DNA from: Brevinematales bacterium
GTDB lineage: Bacteria; Spirochaetota; Brevinematia; Brevinematales; Thermospiraceae
Direction: 5' to 3'
Length of the DNA: 52,975 bases
Assembly (NCBI GenBank): GCA_013177995.1
Contig: JABLXN010000017.1
Location: 1-52,975 of the forward strand
The notes beneath the pieces were generated by a model that was not told where the DNA came from, did not search any database, and saw only the letters and a list, made by a program, of their open reading frames with translations. This document shows positions 35,965-45,301 of this stretch, piece by piece. Position 1 is the first letter of the stretch; each line of letters starts with the position of its first letter. Made by a program: the position numbers and the translations under genes.

Positions 35965-37923
35965 ATGAGTAAAGAATATACGTCTGCATCGATTAGTGTT
36001 CTTCAGTTTCCAGAAAATATCCGTACCCGTCCCGATATGTACATTGGTGATAGGGAGATAGATGGTTATCATCATCTTGCTTTTGAAGTGATTGATAATT
36101 CTGTTGATGAGCACTTGGCTGGTCATGCAAAACACATCACGGTTCGTCTTCTTGCCCAGAATACAGTAGAGATTATCGACGATGGAAGGGGTATTCCTGT
36201 TGACCCTCATCCACAGAAAAAAATACCGGCTATTGAACTTATTCTCACAGAACTTCACTCTGGTGGAAAATTTAACCGGCAGGTGTATGGGGTTTCGGGT
36301 GGACTTCATGGGGTTGGTCTTACGGCGGTCAATGCCCTTTCTTCTTTTCTGGAGATTGAAGTATCCCGTGGGGGAAAACGGTATGCCATTCGCTACGAGA
36401 AGGGTATCAAAAAACAACCTCTCAAGGTGGTAGGAGAGGCTTCTTCTACGGGAACGGTGGTACGTTTCCAGCCAGATGATTCTATCTTTCAGGTTCATAG
36501 TTTCAGCCAGGCTATTCTGAGAGCCAGGCTTCGTGAAGTGGCCTTTCTGAATCCTGGTCTTGAGGTTACCTTTGAAGATCATACGGTGAGCGGTGAACCA
36601 ACAAAAGAGGTTTTTTGTTTTCCCAATGGGATTGTGGACTTTCTCAAGAATGAACTCAACAAAGATGAGGAGCTTCTCTTTGCTGATCCCATTGTTATCT
36701 CCGGGGAAAAAGAAATCGAAGGGGGAACCCTTCGTCTTCAGATAGCCTTCCAGTACCGAAATACCGGTGATGATCCGGAAATCTATAGTTATACCAACTC
36801 TATTCATACCAAATCTCATGGTATTCATGTGGATGGTTTCTGGATGGCCTATGAAAAGATTATGCAGGACTTTGCAGAGAGACTCAATCTTGGACGTAAA
36901 GACGAGAAAATTGATAGAAAAACCCTTTCCTTTGGATTTACCTGTGTGATTAATACCCTGATTCCCAATGCGGAGTTCAAAGGCCAGACAAAAGATAAAC
37001 TCACAGAACCCCTTGCCGCCAGAACGGTCATCAAGGATATTGTTGAAGGAGCTTTGTTTGTCTTTTTTGAGAAGAATCTGGACTTGGCCGAGAAAATCAT
37101 TCAAAAAAGCCTTCTCGAACAACGGGCCCTTGAAGAGGCAGAGAAAGCCAGGCAGGGAGTGCGCAACAATGTTGGTCGAAACAAACGAGAGACAGCCACT
37201 ATCGTCGCCGGGAAGTTGGCTGATTGTACTTCCAGAAAGCGAGAACTTCGTGAACTCTTCATTGTAGAGGGAGATTCAGCTGGTGGATCTGCTAAGCAAG
37301 GCAGAAACCGTGAATTCCAGGCTATTTTGCCTCTTCGTGGAAAAATTCTCAACGTTGAAAAAAAGATTGAACGCCAAAATCTTAACACCATTTTGGCCAA
37401 TGAAGAGATCAAGACCATGATTGCTGTTATAGGCACAGGGTATCACAGCTATTTTGACATTGAGAAACTCAACTACAACAAAATTATCATCATGACAGAT
37501 GCCGATGTGGATGGTTCTCATATTCGGACACTTCTTTTGACTTTCTTTTACCGATTTATGCGTCCTCTCATTGAAGAGGGTCATGTCTATATTGCCCAGC
37601 CACCACTTTATAAGATTACAGCGGGCAAGAAAACCGAATATGCCTATAGTGACCAGGAAAAGGATGAACTTCTTGAAAAGGTTTTCAAAAACACCAAATA
37701 TGAGATACAACGTTACAAAGGTCTTGGAGAAATGAATCCCGAACAACTCTGGGAGACTACCATGAACCCTGAGACAAGAAAGCTTTTGCGGGTGAGTATT
37801 ACAGACTTTGAGGAAGCCAATAATATGGTGAAGGTGCTGATGGGCGAGGATGTCTCAGGCCAGAGAAAGGAATTCATTCTCAAAAACGTGAGTTTTGTCA
37901 CCAATGTTGATGATATTGCATAG
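35965..37923 (+). CDS. Type IIA DNA topoisomerase subunit B (gyrase GyrB or ParE)
   Basis: This ATPase subunit drives supercoiling or decatenation together with GyrA/ParC. The ATG at 35965 follows GGGGAGG and gives 652 residues; the longer upstream frame runs into the promoter. Motifs: EVIDNSVDEHLAG and DDGRGIPVD (ATP site), GGLHGVGLTAVNALS, QTKDKL (ATP-sensing loop), EGDSAGG and DADVDGSHI (TOPRIM metal site), and YKGLGEMNP. The segment that usually reads NNINTxEGGTH is YTNSIHTKSHGIHVDGF, a variant. GyrB and ParE cannot be separated with certainty from this sequence. Confidence 0.93.
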   Translation: MSKEYTSASISVLQFPENIRTRPDMYIGDREIDGYHHLAFEVIDNSVDEHLAGHAKHITVRLLAQNTVEIIDDGRGIPVDPHPQKKIPAIELILTELHSGGKFNRQVYGVSGGLHGVGLTAVNALSSFLEIEVSRGGKRYAIRYEKGIKKQPLKVVGEASSTGTVVRFQPDDSIFQVHSFSQAILRARLREVAFLNPGLEVTFEDHTVSGEPTKEVFCFPNGIVDFLKNELNKDEELLFADPIVISGEKEIEGGTLRLQIAFQYRNTGDDPEIYSYTNSIHTKSHGIHVDGFWMAYEKIMQDFAERLNLGRKDEKIDRKTLSFGFTCVINTLIPNAEFKGQTKDKLTEPLAARTVIKDIVEGALFVFFEKNLDLAEKIIQKSLLEQRALEEAEKARQGVRNNVGRNKRETATIVAGKLADCTSRKRELRELFIVEGDSAGGSAKQGRNREFQAILPLRGKILNVEKKIERQNLNTILANEEIKTMIAVIGTGYHSYFDIEKLNYNKIIIMTDADVDGSHIRTLLLTFFYRFMRPLIEEGHVYIAQPPLYKITAGKKTEYAYSDQEKDELLEKVFKNTKYEIQRYKGLGEMNPEQLWETTMNPETRKLLRVSITDFEEANNMVKVLMGEDVSGQRKEFILKNVSFVTNVDDIA

Positions 37924-37938
37924 AGAAGGGGAGTAGAT

Positions 37939-40359
37939 ATGGCGGCCTACGACTTCACAGCTATTGAAAAGAAATGGAAAGAATACTGGGACAAACACAA
38001 AACCTTTCGAGTAACCGAAGATCCCTCTTACCCTGAGGAGAAGCGCTTGTATGTTCTGGATATGTTTCCGTATCCTTCTGGGTCAGGGCTTCATGTGGGA
38101 CATCCAGAGGGATATACCGCTACGGATATCTATACCCGCTACAAACGGATGAATGGCTTCAATGTGCTTCATCCGATGGGCTTTGATGCCTTTGGTTTGC
38201 CTGCAGAAAACTATGCTATTCAGACAGGCACTCATCCTGCTGATACCACCTACAAAAACATCAATCGTTTTCGTGAACAGATCAAGTCTATCGGTTTTTG
38301 TTATGACTGGGATAGGGAAGTAAGCACCTGTGATCCGGATTATTATAAGTGGACTCAGTGGATATTCCTGCAGATGTTCAAAAAAGGTTTGGCTTATGAG
38401 GCTGAGATGCCTATCAACTGGTGTCCGAGTTGTGGGACAGGTCTTGCCAACGAAGAGGTCCAAGATGGAAAATGTGACCGCTGTGGTACGCCTATTGAAA
38501 GGAAACGTATTCGTCAATGGGTGCTGAAGATTACCGCCTATGCCGAAAGGCTTCTCAAGGATCTTGATCTCCTGGACTGGAGTGAATCGATCAAGCTGAT
38601 GCAGAGGAACTGGATTGGCCGTTCTGAGGGTGCTGAAGTAAAGTTCCCTGTTGATGGAACAAATGAAGTCATCACGGTTTTCACTACCAGGCCTGATACC
38701 CTTTTTGGGGCAACCTATATGGTCCTTGCCCCTGAACACCCCTTGGTGGACAAAATCACTACCGCAGAACAAAGAGAAGCCGTCAAAGCTTATCAGGCAG
38801 AAGCCAACCGGAAGACCGACCTTCAACGAACGGATCTCAACAAAGAGAAGACAGGGGTTTTCACAGGGGCCTACGCTATTAATCCTCTCAATGGCCACAA
38901 GATTCCTATCTGGATCTCCGACTATGTGCTGATGGGTTATGGAACAGGGGCCATCATGGCTGTTCCTGCACACGATAGTCGAGATTTTGAGTTTGCCAAA
39001 AAGTTCAATCTTCCTATCATCCAGGTCGTCAGCAAAGATGGGACTCTTTATGAACTCACAGAGGCTGAAGAAGAGGATGGTATTGCCGTGAACTCCGGTC
39101 CTTTCAACGGGATGAAAACCAGGGAGATGAAAGAGGCCATCATTCGCTACTTAGAGGAAAAGGGGATTGGAAAGAGAACGGTGAACTATAAATTGCGAGA
39201 CTGGATATTTTCCCGTCAGAGGTACTGGGGGGAACCTATTCCTGTGGTACACTGTGAGAAGTGTGGTATCGTTCCCCTTGATGAAAAAGACCTCCCTTTG
39301 ACACTTCCCAATGTCAAGAGCTATAAACCAACAGGAACGGGAGAATCTCCCCTGGCCGCTATTACCGAATGGGTGAATACCACATGTCCCAAATGTGGTG
39401 GTCCAGCCAAACGAGAGACCAATACCATGCCCCAATGGGCAGGGAGTTGTTGGTATTACCTTCGTTATATTGATCCCAAAAATGACAAAGCCCTTGCCGA
39501 TCCGGAAAAGATCAAATACTGGGGACCTGTGGATCTCTATGTGGGTGGAGCCGAGCATGCGGTTTTGCATCTTCTCTATGCCCGTTTTTGGCACAAGTTT
39601 TTGCATGATATTGGGGTGGTAGATTATCCTGAGCCATTCATGGCACTCCGTAACCAGGGGATGATTCTTGGGGAAAACGGGGAGAAGATGTCCAAATCCC
39701 GTGGAAATGTGATCAATCCTGATGATGTGATTGCCGAATACGGCGCTGATACCCTGCGACTTTATGAGATGTTTATGGGACCATTGGCCGCTGATAAGCC
39801 CTGGAACACCAAGGGCATCATGGGAGTGAAGCGTTTCCTTGACAAGGTATGGAAGACATTTGACGAAAAACCTATTGTGGACAAGAAACCTTCCGAAGAA
39901 ATCAATCGGCTCAGACACAAAAGTATCCAGTTTATTTCTGAGAGGATTGAAAATCTGGAATTCAATACCGCTATCAGTCAGCTCATGGTGTTTATCAACG
40001 CCCTGAGTCGTGAAGAAGAACTTTCCCGCGAGGTTGCTGAGGATTTTGTGAAGCTTCTACATCCCTTTGCGCCATTTATCACAGAAGAACTGTGGGAAAA
40101 GTTAGGACACAAACCTTCGATTCTTTTTGAAAAGTGGCCTACGTATGATCCCGCCTATCTTGTTGAAGATACCATTACCGTGGTGTTACAGGTGAATGGA
40201 AAGGTGAGGGATAACATCCAGGTGAGCCGTGGCCTTTCTCAGGAAGAAATGGAAAAGAAGGCTTTTGCCAGCGAGAAGATAAAACCCTGGATAGAAGGCA
40301 AAACCGTGGTGAAAGTGATTGTGGTACCCGATAAGTTAGTCAACATCGTGGTGAAATAA
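37939..40359 (+). CDS. leuS: Leucyl-tRNA synthetase
   Basis: LeuRS charges tRNA-Leu and edits mischarged products. At 806 residues it has the class I signatures HVGH (in [20 protein letters not shown]) and KMSKS ([11 protein letters not shown]), the bacterial zinc-type motif [13 protein letters not shown]...CDRCGTP, an inserted editing domain ([33 protein letters not shown]), the CP region [18 protein letters not shown], and a C-terminal domain ending in [11 protein letters not shown]. It follows the topoisomerase gene by 15 bp and is co-transcribed with it. Confidence 0.98.
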   Translation: MAAYDFTAIEKKWKEYWDKHKTFRVTEDPSYPEEKRLYVLDMFPYPSGSGLHVGHPEGYTATDIYTRYKRMNGFNVLHPMGFDAFGLPAENYAIQTGTHPADTTYKNINRFREQIKSIGFCYDWDREVSTCDPDYYKWTQWIFLQMFKKGLAYEAEMPINWCPSCGTGLANEEVQDGKCDRCGTPIERKRIRQWVLKITAYAERLLKDLDLLDWSESIKLMQRNWIGRSEGAEVKFPVDGTNEVITVFTTRPDTLFGATYMVLAPEHPLVDKITTAEQREAVKAYQAEANRKTDLQRTDLNKEKTGVFTGAYAINPLNGHKIPIWISDYVLMGYGTGAIMAVPAHDSRDFEFAKKFNLPIIQVVSKDGTLYELTEAEEEDGIAVNSGPFNGMKTREMKEAIIRYLEEKGIGKRTVNYKLRDWIFSRQRYWGEPIPVVHCEKCGIVPLDEKDLPLTLPNVKSYKPTGTGESPLAAITEWVNTTCPKCGGPAKRETNTMPQWAGSCWYYLRYIDPKNDKALADPEKIKYWGPVDLYVGGAEHAVLHLLYARFWHKFLHDIGVVDYPEPFMALRNQGMILGENGEKMSKSRGNVINPDDVIAEYGADTLRLYEMFMGPLAADKPWNTKGIMGVKRFLDKVWKTFDEKPIVDKKPSEEINRLRHKSIQFISERIENLEFNTAISQLMVFINALSREEELSREVAEDFVKLLHPFAPFITEELWEKLGHKPSILFEKWPTYDPAYLVEDTITVVLQVNGKVRDNIQVSRGLSQEEMEKKAFASEKIKPWIEGKTVVKVIVVPDKLVNIVVK

Positions 40360-40375
40360 TCCAAAGGGGGAGGGT

Positions 40376-40834
40376 ATGACCTTAGAGGATCTCCACCTCT
40401 CACCAGTGGGGAAACGGCTTCTGAAAGAGGCTTTGAACTATGTGAAATCGGAATACAAAAAGTATCAGCGTATTCGAACCCGTTTCTACCACCCACAAGG
40501 GGAGGATAGTGTTGGGTTTATTGAACTGCGGAGTTTTATTGACGAGATTATCAAAACCCACAACCTTGCTTTTCCTTTTAACGATAGGGATTCGGATTAT
40601 GCCATTCTGGTGAATGAGAAGTTTTTTCAGGTTATCATGATGCAGATTCACCGGTTATATCCCAAGTCCTACCTGTTAGTGACACAAAGGGATCCGCTTA
40701 CCGTTATTTTTGTGATACGGGATGCTACCGAATACCAGACAGAAAACATCAAACTTGTCTGGAACCCCGAACATCCATCGCTTCCTGAAGTGTCCACTAT
40801 TGCCATGCATTTTACCCTGCGAGATTTAGCGTAA
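40376..40834 (+). CDS. Conserved-looking cytoplasmic protein of unknown function
   Basis: The 152-residue product begins behind GGGGGAGGG, 16 bp after leuS. It has no signal peptide or membrane segment. The sequence is mixed alpha/beta: basic N-terminal helices (LLKEALNYVKSEYKKYQRIRTRFYHP) and later strands (SYLLVTQRDPLTVIFVIRDA). I do not recognise the family. Good ribosome binding and tight spacing argue that it is a real gene of the leuS operon. Confidence 0.6.
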   Translation: MTLEDLHLSPVGKRLLKEALNYVKSEYKKYQRIRTRFYHPQGEDSVGFIELRSFIDEIIKTHNLAFPFNDRDSDYAILVNEKFFQVIMMQIHRLYPKSYLLVTQRDPLTVIFVIRDATEYQTENIKLVWNPEHPSLPEVSTIAMHFTLRDLA

Positions 40835-40870
40835 GAGACTCATAAAATCAGAGAAAAAAGGAGGTCTTGT

Positions 40871-41278
40871 ATGAGTTTTTTTGTATGGACGGAAAGTATG
40901 AGTGTTGGAGTAGAAGAATTTAATAATCATCATAAAAAACTTATTGAACTTATTAACAAGCTTTTTGATGCCATGAGTGAAGGTCAGGGGAAAACAGTCA
41001 TAGGGGATATTCTTCAGGAGCTTCTCAAATACACCGAGTACCACTTCAGTGCCGAAGAAGCCAAAATGAAGGAACTTGGCTATCCTGCTTATCCCGGCCA
41101 TCAGGCTGAACATCAGAAGTTTGTTGAAGAGGTCACCAAACTCTACCGAAAGTATCAGGGTGGGGATCTCTTTCTCTCTGTGGATACCCTCAATTTTTTG
41201 AAGGATTGGCTCAATAAACATATCCTGCAAACAGATATGGCTTACAAGCCATTTTTCACCAATAAAGGGATAAAATAA
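40871..41278 (+). CDS. Bacteriohemerythrin
   Basis: Hemerythrins bind oxygen at a di-iron site and serve as oxygen sensors or buffers. The 135-residue single-domain protein shows every iron ligand in order: the His in FNNHHKKL, HxxxE in YHFSAEEA, HxxxH in GHQAEHQKF, and HxxxxD in NKHILQTDMAY, with the opening WTESMSVGVEEFNNHH typical of the family. It starts behind AAAGGAGG. A di-iron oxygen protein together with the DJ-1 gene downstream suggests coping with oxygen exposure, but this is inference. Confidence 0.95.
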   Translation: MSFFVWTESMSVGVEEFNNHHKKLIELINKLFDAMSEGQGKTVIGDILQELLKYTEYHFSAEEAKMKELGYPAYPGHQAEHQKFVEEVTKLYRKYQGGDLFLSVDTLNFLKDWLNKHILQTDMAYKPFFTNKGIK

Positions 41279-41293
41279 AGTCGGGAGGGGCGT

Positions 41294-41848
41294 ATGAGGG
41301 TAGCCCTTATCTTGGGCAAAAATTTTGAGGAGATTGAAGCTATTACCCCTATTGATATCCTTCGTCGGGCTCAAATCGAGGTAGTCACCTACGGGGTAGG
41401 CACAAAAGAAGTGACGGGCAGTCACCAGATAACAGTACAGGCTGATGAACTCTTTGAAAAAACAGAGGATATTGATATTGAGGATTTTGATGGTCTTCTT
41501 CTTCCTGGTGGGCCTGGAGTGCAGGAACTGGTCAAAAACGAGGCCCTTCTTGAACTTATTCGCCGGTTTGTGAAGGCAGAAAAATGGGTTTACGCTGTGT
41601 GTGCGGCTCCCCTTCTTTTAGAGAGAGCAGGGGTTTTGAAAAACAAAAACTTTACCTGCTATCCCGGGACGGTTTCTTCTATCACTTCTGGTCATCACAA
41701 AAACGAACCTGTGGTGGTGGATGGCAAAATAGTGACATCGCAAGGGGTTGGAACGTCTTTGTTAGCTTCTCTGAAACTGGTGGAACTCTGGGTATCAGAC
41801 GAAGAGGCAAGACAGTTAGCTGAGAGGGTGGTGTTTCAGGGGAAGTAG
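41294..41848 (+). CDS. DJ-1/PfpI family protein
   Basis: The 184-residue protein belongs to the DJ-1/YajL branch. It shows the family start VALILGKNFEEIEAITPIDILRRA, LLLPGGPGVQEL, the nucleophile elbow VYAVCAAPLLLERAG with the reactive Cys, and TSQGVGTSLLASLKLVE near the end. Members act as redox sensors, chaperones or glyoxal-detoxifying enzymes; no choice can be made here. It starts behind GGGAGGGG, 15 bp after the hemerythrin gene. Confidence 0.9.
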   Translation: MRVALILGKNFEEIEAITPIDILRRAQIEVVTYGVGTKEVTGSHQITVQADELFEKTEDIDIEDFDGLLLPGGPGVQELVKNEALLELIRRFVKAEKWVYAVCAAPLLLERAGVLKNKNFTCYPGTVSSITSGHHKNEPVVVDGKIVTSQGVGTSLLASLKLVELWVSDEEARQLAERVVFQGK

Positions 41849-41865
41849 TACTCAGTACTCCTTCC
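41841..41865. terminator. Bidirectional hairpin spanning two convergent stop codons
   Basis: GGAAGTAGTACT and AGTACTCCTTCC form a 12-bp stem with one mismatch and a single unpaired base between the arms (in practice a slightly larger loop). The TAG of the DJ-1 gene and the TGA of ndk both lie inside it. T-rich sequence follows on the plus strand. It probably ends transcription from both sides. Confidence 0.5.
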
Positions 41866-42304
41866 CATTTCTTTTTTCTGTTGAGGGGATGGAAGCAAAC
41901 TCACCAAAAAAGATGGTAATCTCTCTTTTGGCGCTTTCCCGCGAATCTGAGCCGTGAATGGCGTTGGCGGGCATTTCTGTTCCATAGGTATGTCGAATGG
42001 TTCCTTTGGCGGCCTTCTTGGGATCGGTAGCGCCCATGAGTTTTCGAAGATCTTCAATGGCGTTTTCTTTCTCCAGGACCATAGCCACAACTTTGCCCGA
42101 GAGGGTAAACTCTAAAAGTGAAGGGAAAAAAGGCTTCTCCACATGTTCGGCATAGAAGAGGCGCACCGATTTTTCTGTGAGTTTGAGCATCTGAAGGTGA
42201 ATAATCTTGAATCCATTTTTTTCAAGAATGCTGATAATTTCCCCAATGTGCCCCTCTTGACAGGCATCTGGCTTGATCATGGCAAAAGTTCTCTCTAACG
42301 CCAT
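41852..42304 (-). CDS. ndk: Nucleoside diphosphate kinase
   Basis: Ndk transfers the terminal phosphate of ATP to nucleoside diphosphates. The ATG at 42304, behind GAGGAG, gives 150 residues; the longer frame upstream reaches into the opposite promoter. Motifs: ERTFAMIKPDACQEGHIGEI at the start, LRKLMGATDPKKAAKGTIR, and the phosphorylated histidine in NAIHGSDSRESAKREI. The normal order and length indicate a functional enzyme with a short C-terminal extension. Confidence 0.95.
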   Translation of the reverse strand: MALERTFAMIKPDACQEGHIGEIISILEKNGFKIIHLQMLKLTEKSVRLFYAEHVEKPFFPSLLEFTLSGKVVAMVLEKENAIEDLRKLMGATDPKKAAKGTIRHTYGTEMPANAIHGSDSRESAKREITIFFGEFASIPSTEKRNGKEY

Positions 42305-42448
42305 ACCAGGCTCCTCATCGTATTCCTTTTTATTTTCGGAAGAAAAAGGGATTTTCTTGAAAATATGAGGGATATTTCGCTGGATTTTTCTTGTGAGAGA
42401 AGAGATTACTTTAAAAAAATTTGGAGGTGAGGTATGGGGGTATGGTAT

Positions 42449-42477
42449 TTGCATTTTTCTCAGGAAAGGAATATAAT
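42449..42477 (+). promoter_or_regulatory. Promoter of the DUF362 gene
   Basis: TTGCAT (42449-42454) and TATAAT (42472-42477) are spaced by exactly 17 bp, 28 bp before the chosen start codon. This supports the start at 42506, since an earlier ATG at 42434 would lie upstream of the promoter. Confidence 0.7.
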
Positions 42478-42505
42478 AAACCCATACCAAAAAAGCGAGG
42501 CAAAT

Positions 42506-43618
42506 ATGGCATCTTCTGTTTATTTTATTGATTTTCGTTCAAGAGGAAAAAGTATCTTAGAAAAACTTGAGAAACTCATTCTCAAGGCGGGTCTTGAGGA
42601 GATCCCCATGGAGAAGAAGTTTGTGGCTATCAAGGTGCATTTTGGAGAGCCTGGAAATGTGGCCTATATTCGGCCAAACTATACCCGTCGTGTGGTTGAA
42701 GTCGTCAAGAGGTTAGGGGGGCTTCCTTTTCTCACCGATTGTAATACGCTCTACAAGGGACGGCGCTCCAATGCGGTGGATCATCTTCGTTCGGCTCATG
42801 AGAATGGCTTTACTCCAGAAACCGTAGGGTGTGATATTATTATTGCCGATGGTCTTCGGGGAACAGACTATCGGGAGATAGAGGTTAATCTCAGGCATGT
42901 CAAAAAAGCCAAAATCGGAACGGCTATTGCTGAGGCAGATGTATTCATTTCTATTAACCATTTCAAGGGACATGAGATGACGGGTTTTGGAGGGGCGCTG
43001 AAAAATATTGGAATGGGATGCGGGGCTGTCCCCGGAAAACTGGAAATGCATTCCAATTCAAAACCGAAGGTGAAAGAAGAAAAATGTATTGGATGCAAGG
43101 CCTGTGAGGTCAATTGTAATTATGGGGCTATTAAGGTTGGGCCAAATAGAAAAGCGGTGATCAACTATGATCTCTGTGTAGGATGTGGCCAGTGTGTGGC
43201 GGTATGTCGCTATGATGCGGCACAGGTTGTCTGGAACGAAGGGGGAAACAGTGCCTGGGAAAAGATTGATGAGTACACCTTCGCGGTGTTGAAAGACAAG
43301 CCCCATTTTCATATCAATTTTCTTATGGATATCTCACCGGATTGTGATTGCTGGAGTAGTCATGATGCTCCTATTGTCCCGGATATTGGGATTCTTGCTT
43401 CTCGTGATCCTGTGGCTTTAGACCAGGCCAGTGCTGACCTTGTCAATCAGGCTCCTGTGCTTGGTGGGTGTAAGATTACCGACAACCATCCGCATTATGA
43501 TCCGGCAAGTGATCGTTTCTTTCTCATTCACCCTCATACCAACTGGCGAGAGGGGCTTGCGTATGCCGAAGCCATTGGGTTAGGGACAAGACAATACGAT
43601 CTCATTCGCTTGGAATAA
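42506..43618 (+). CDS. DUF362 protein with two 4Fe-4S clusters
   Basis: The 370-residue protein combines a DUF362 domain (VAIKVHFGEPGNVAYIRPNYTRRVVEVVK; FISINHFKGHEMTGFGGALKNIGMG) with an inserted ferredoxin domain: CIGCKACEVNC and CVGCGQCVAVC. The family is widespread in anaerobes and probably moves electrons, but its reaction is not established. An alternative start at 42434 has a good GGAGG site, yet it precedes the promoter and adds residues untypical of the family. The stop overlaps the metallophosphatase start by one base (TAATG). Confidence 0.85.
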   Translation: MASSVYFIDFRSRGKSILEKLEKLILKAGLEEIPMEKKFVAIKVHFGEPGNVAYIRPNYTRRVVEVVKRLGGLPFLTDCNTLYKGRRSNAVDHLRSAHENGFTPETVGCDIIIADGLRGTDYREIEVNLRHVKKAKIGTAIAEADVFISINHFKGHEMTGFGGALKNIGMGCGAVPGKLEMHSNSKPKVKEEKCIGCKACEVNCNYGAIKVGPNRKAVINYDLCVGCGQCVAVCRYDAAQVVWNEGGNSAWEKIDEYTFAVLKDKPHFHINFLMDISPDCDCWSSHDAPIVPDIGILASRDPVALDQASADLVNQAPVLGGCKITDNHPHYDPASDRFFLIHPHTNWREGLAYAEAIGLGTRQYDLIRLE

Positions 43619-44322
43619 TGAAAATCCTTGTTTTCTCAGACTGGCACCTTGATGCCGGGGATCCATTAGGCTGGTTTGGCTGGGACGAACAGAGATTTAT
43701 TGAGAGACTTGAAAAGACCATTGCCTATTACCAGCCTGATAAGATTATTCTCAATGGAGATATTTTTGAACTCTACAGGTACCGAAAGGCCGAGATTGCT
43801 CGTATGTATCAAAACTTACTACGCTTTCTTCAGCGATATTCGGTGGTTTTTATTCGGGGGAATCATGATAGTATCAGCCATAGTGGATTAGATTACTATG
43901 AGATTTCCTATGAAGGAAAGCGTGTACTGGTCCTTCATGGTCACCAGGCCGATTTTTTGAATGGAAACAGCCTGATGAGATTTCTTGTCAGGATGGGAAT
44001 GAAGATTCTCCGTCTTTTTTCTCATATCACCTTTATCAGGGAATGGTATATTCGTGTGTACAAACTCTTGGACACCAAGCCCTTAGATTCGAGAAGGGAA
44101 AACGACTTCAAATATCTTGCCTACGCTATTCGTCTTTTGGATAGAAAATATGATGCGGTGATTTTGGGACACACGCATCAACAAGAGGATCTAGTTTTGT
44201 ATCAAAGAGGAAGGAAAAAATATTATCTCAACTCTGGAACCTGTTCCCGGGGTCGTTTTCAGGGGATCTTTTTTGATATTGAGAGATGGACATATACCTT
44301 GGTCAATGAGGGAGAAAACTAG
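43618..44322 (+). CDS. Calcineurin-like metallophosphoesterase
   Basis: The 234-residue protein has the standard dinuclear metal motifs: FSDWHLD, LNGDIFEL, RGNHD, LHGHQADF and LGHTHQQ. The length and the YYEISYEGKRVLVLHGHQ region recall UDP-2,3-diacylglucosamine pyrophosphatases (LpxH/LpxI-like) and related phosphoesterases, but the substrate is not clear. It is translationally coupled to the DUF362 gene and is followed by a MITE copy. Confidence 0.82.
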   Translation: MKILVFSDWHLDAGDPLGWFGWDEQRFIERLEKTIAYYQPDKIILNGDIFELYRYRKAEIARMYQNLLRFLQRYSVVFIRGNHDSISHSGLDYYEISYEGKRVLVLHGHQADFLNGNSLMRFLVRMGMKILRLFSHITFIREWYIRVYKLLDTKPLDSRRENDFKYLAYAIRLLDRKYDAVILGHTHQQEDLVLYQRGRKKYYLNSGTCSRGRFQGIFFDIERWTYTLVNEGEN

Positions 44323-44356
44323 CCTGAAAAAGGGAAGGGGAAGAGTTTTTCAAAAG

Positions 44357-44557
44357 GAGACCTTTGCACATTCGTGCAAAGGTCTCAAGAAAGTAATAGA
44401 AAATAGAAAGTAGTATAAAAATATTTCTTTACATAATAAACAAGCCTATTTTTTAGATAAAAAAAGACAAATAAGCCTTTGTAAACAGAAAAAGCGGGGT
44501 TTCAGGGGCGTAGCCCCTGACCTAAACAGGGGAAGAAAATACCCGTGCAAGGGTCTC
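44357..44557 (+). repeat. MITE-like element, copy 2 (complete)
   Basis: This 201-bp copy begins GAGACCTTTGCAC and ends GTGCAAGGGTCTC. It is flanked by AAAAG on both sides (44352-44356 and 44558-44562), a 5-bp target duplication. The left end is a perfect hairpin (44357-44386: 13-bp stem, loop ATTC), and the inner hairpin TCAGGGGC-GTA-GCCCCTGA is at 44502-44520. Relative to the body, the loop is inverted compared with copies 1 and 3. It occupies most of the 286-bp gap before the CarD-like gene and has no coding capacity. Confidence 0.92.
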
Positions 44558-44562
44558 AAAAG

Positions 44563-44591
44563 TGGATTTTTTTGCTTTTGTGCTCTATACT
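44563..44591 (+). promoter_or_regulatory. Possible promoter of the CarD-like gene
   Basis: TGGATT (44563-44568) and TATACT (44586-44591) are 17 bp apart, just right of the MITE target duplication. The -35 is poor; only the -10 and the spacing support it. Confidence 0.35.
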
Positions 44592-44608
44592 ATAAAAGAG
44601 AGGTAAGA

Positions 44609-45094
44609 ATGTTTCGGATTGGTGATAAGGTTTTTTATCCCTACCATGGTGCAGGAGAGATTACCGGCATAGAAGAGAAAGAAATCCTTGGAGAAAAGAA
44701 GGTTTATTATATTATTCGCTTTCCTTTGACCGAAACCACGGTGATGTTACCAGCTGAGAATATTGAACAGTTGGGACTCAGGACGCTTGCCACTCCCTTG
44801 GAAATCAAATATTGTCTTGAAAAGCTGAGAACATTGAAGATTGCTGTGGATGATGACTGGAAAATCCGCTACAAGAAAAACCAGGATCTTTTGAAATCCG
44901 GGAGTATAGATGACGTGGCCCTTGTGGTGAAAACGCTCTATACACGAAATCAATACAAAGAACTCTCAACCACAGAGAAAAAGCTCTATCAGAATGCCCT
45001 GAGTATCCTGATCAGCGAGATTGCCTTAGCTCTGGATAAGCCTACTGAGGAAGTGAAAGCGGAGATTCTCCGTCTGATGGAAGAAGGAAAATAA
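44609..45094 (+). CDS. CarD/CdnL-like transcription regulator
   Basis: CarD-type proteins bind RNA polymerase beta and stabilise open complexes at promoters. The 161-residue protein has the N-terminal RNA-polymerase-interacting fold (MFRIGDKVFYPYHGAGEITGIEEKEILGEKKVYYIIRF) and a C-terminal helical domain with LVVKTLYTRNQYKELSTTEKKLYQNALSILISEIA, matching the family's plan and length. The start follows GAGAGG. Its neighbours are unrelated. Confidence 0.92.
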   Translation: MFRIGDKVFYPYHGAGEITGIEEKEILGEKKVYYIIRFPLTETTVMLPAENIEQLGLRTLATPLEIKYCLEKLRTLKIAVDDDWKIRYKKNQDLLKSGSIDDVALVVKTLYTRNQYKELSTTEKKLYQNALSILISEIALALDKPTEEVKAEILRLMEEGK

Positions 45095-45238
45095 AAAACA
45101 TGTTCTTGAAAGAATAAGTATTTTCTGGGAGTAAGAATAGGTCAAACGTATTTTATTTAACTTAACATAATATATATTATAGGAAGTTTTATTTTTGTGC
45201 TATGTTGAATTTTTCTATCAAAAACTAGAAACTAAAAA

Positions 45239-45268
45239 TTGGAAAAAAATGTTTTTTGTCCTTATAAT
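45239..45268 (+). promoter_or_regulatory. Promoter of the CDF transporter gene
   Basis: TTGGAA (45239-45244) and TATAAT (45263-45268) are separated by 18 bp. The AT-rich 207-bp gap behind the CarD-like gene shows no other gene. Confidence 0.5.
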
Positions 45269-45301
45269 TACTTTATTCTATTTATCTTGAGGAGAAGATC
45301 T

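Noticed and set aside
35809-37122. Open minus-strand frame of 437 codons opposite the topoisomerase gene
   Set aside because: It overlaps the topoisomerase promoter and catalytic domain; the plus-strand gene is certain and the antisense product shows no family features.
45095-45301. Small gene in the AT-rich gap before the CDF transporter
   Set aside because: No frame has a ribosome site and reasonable composition; only the transporter promoter is supported.
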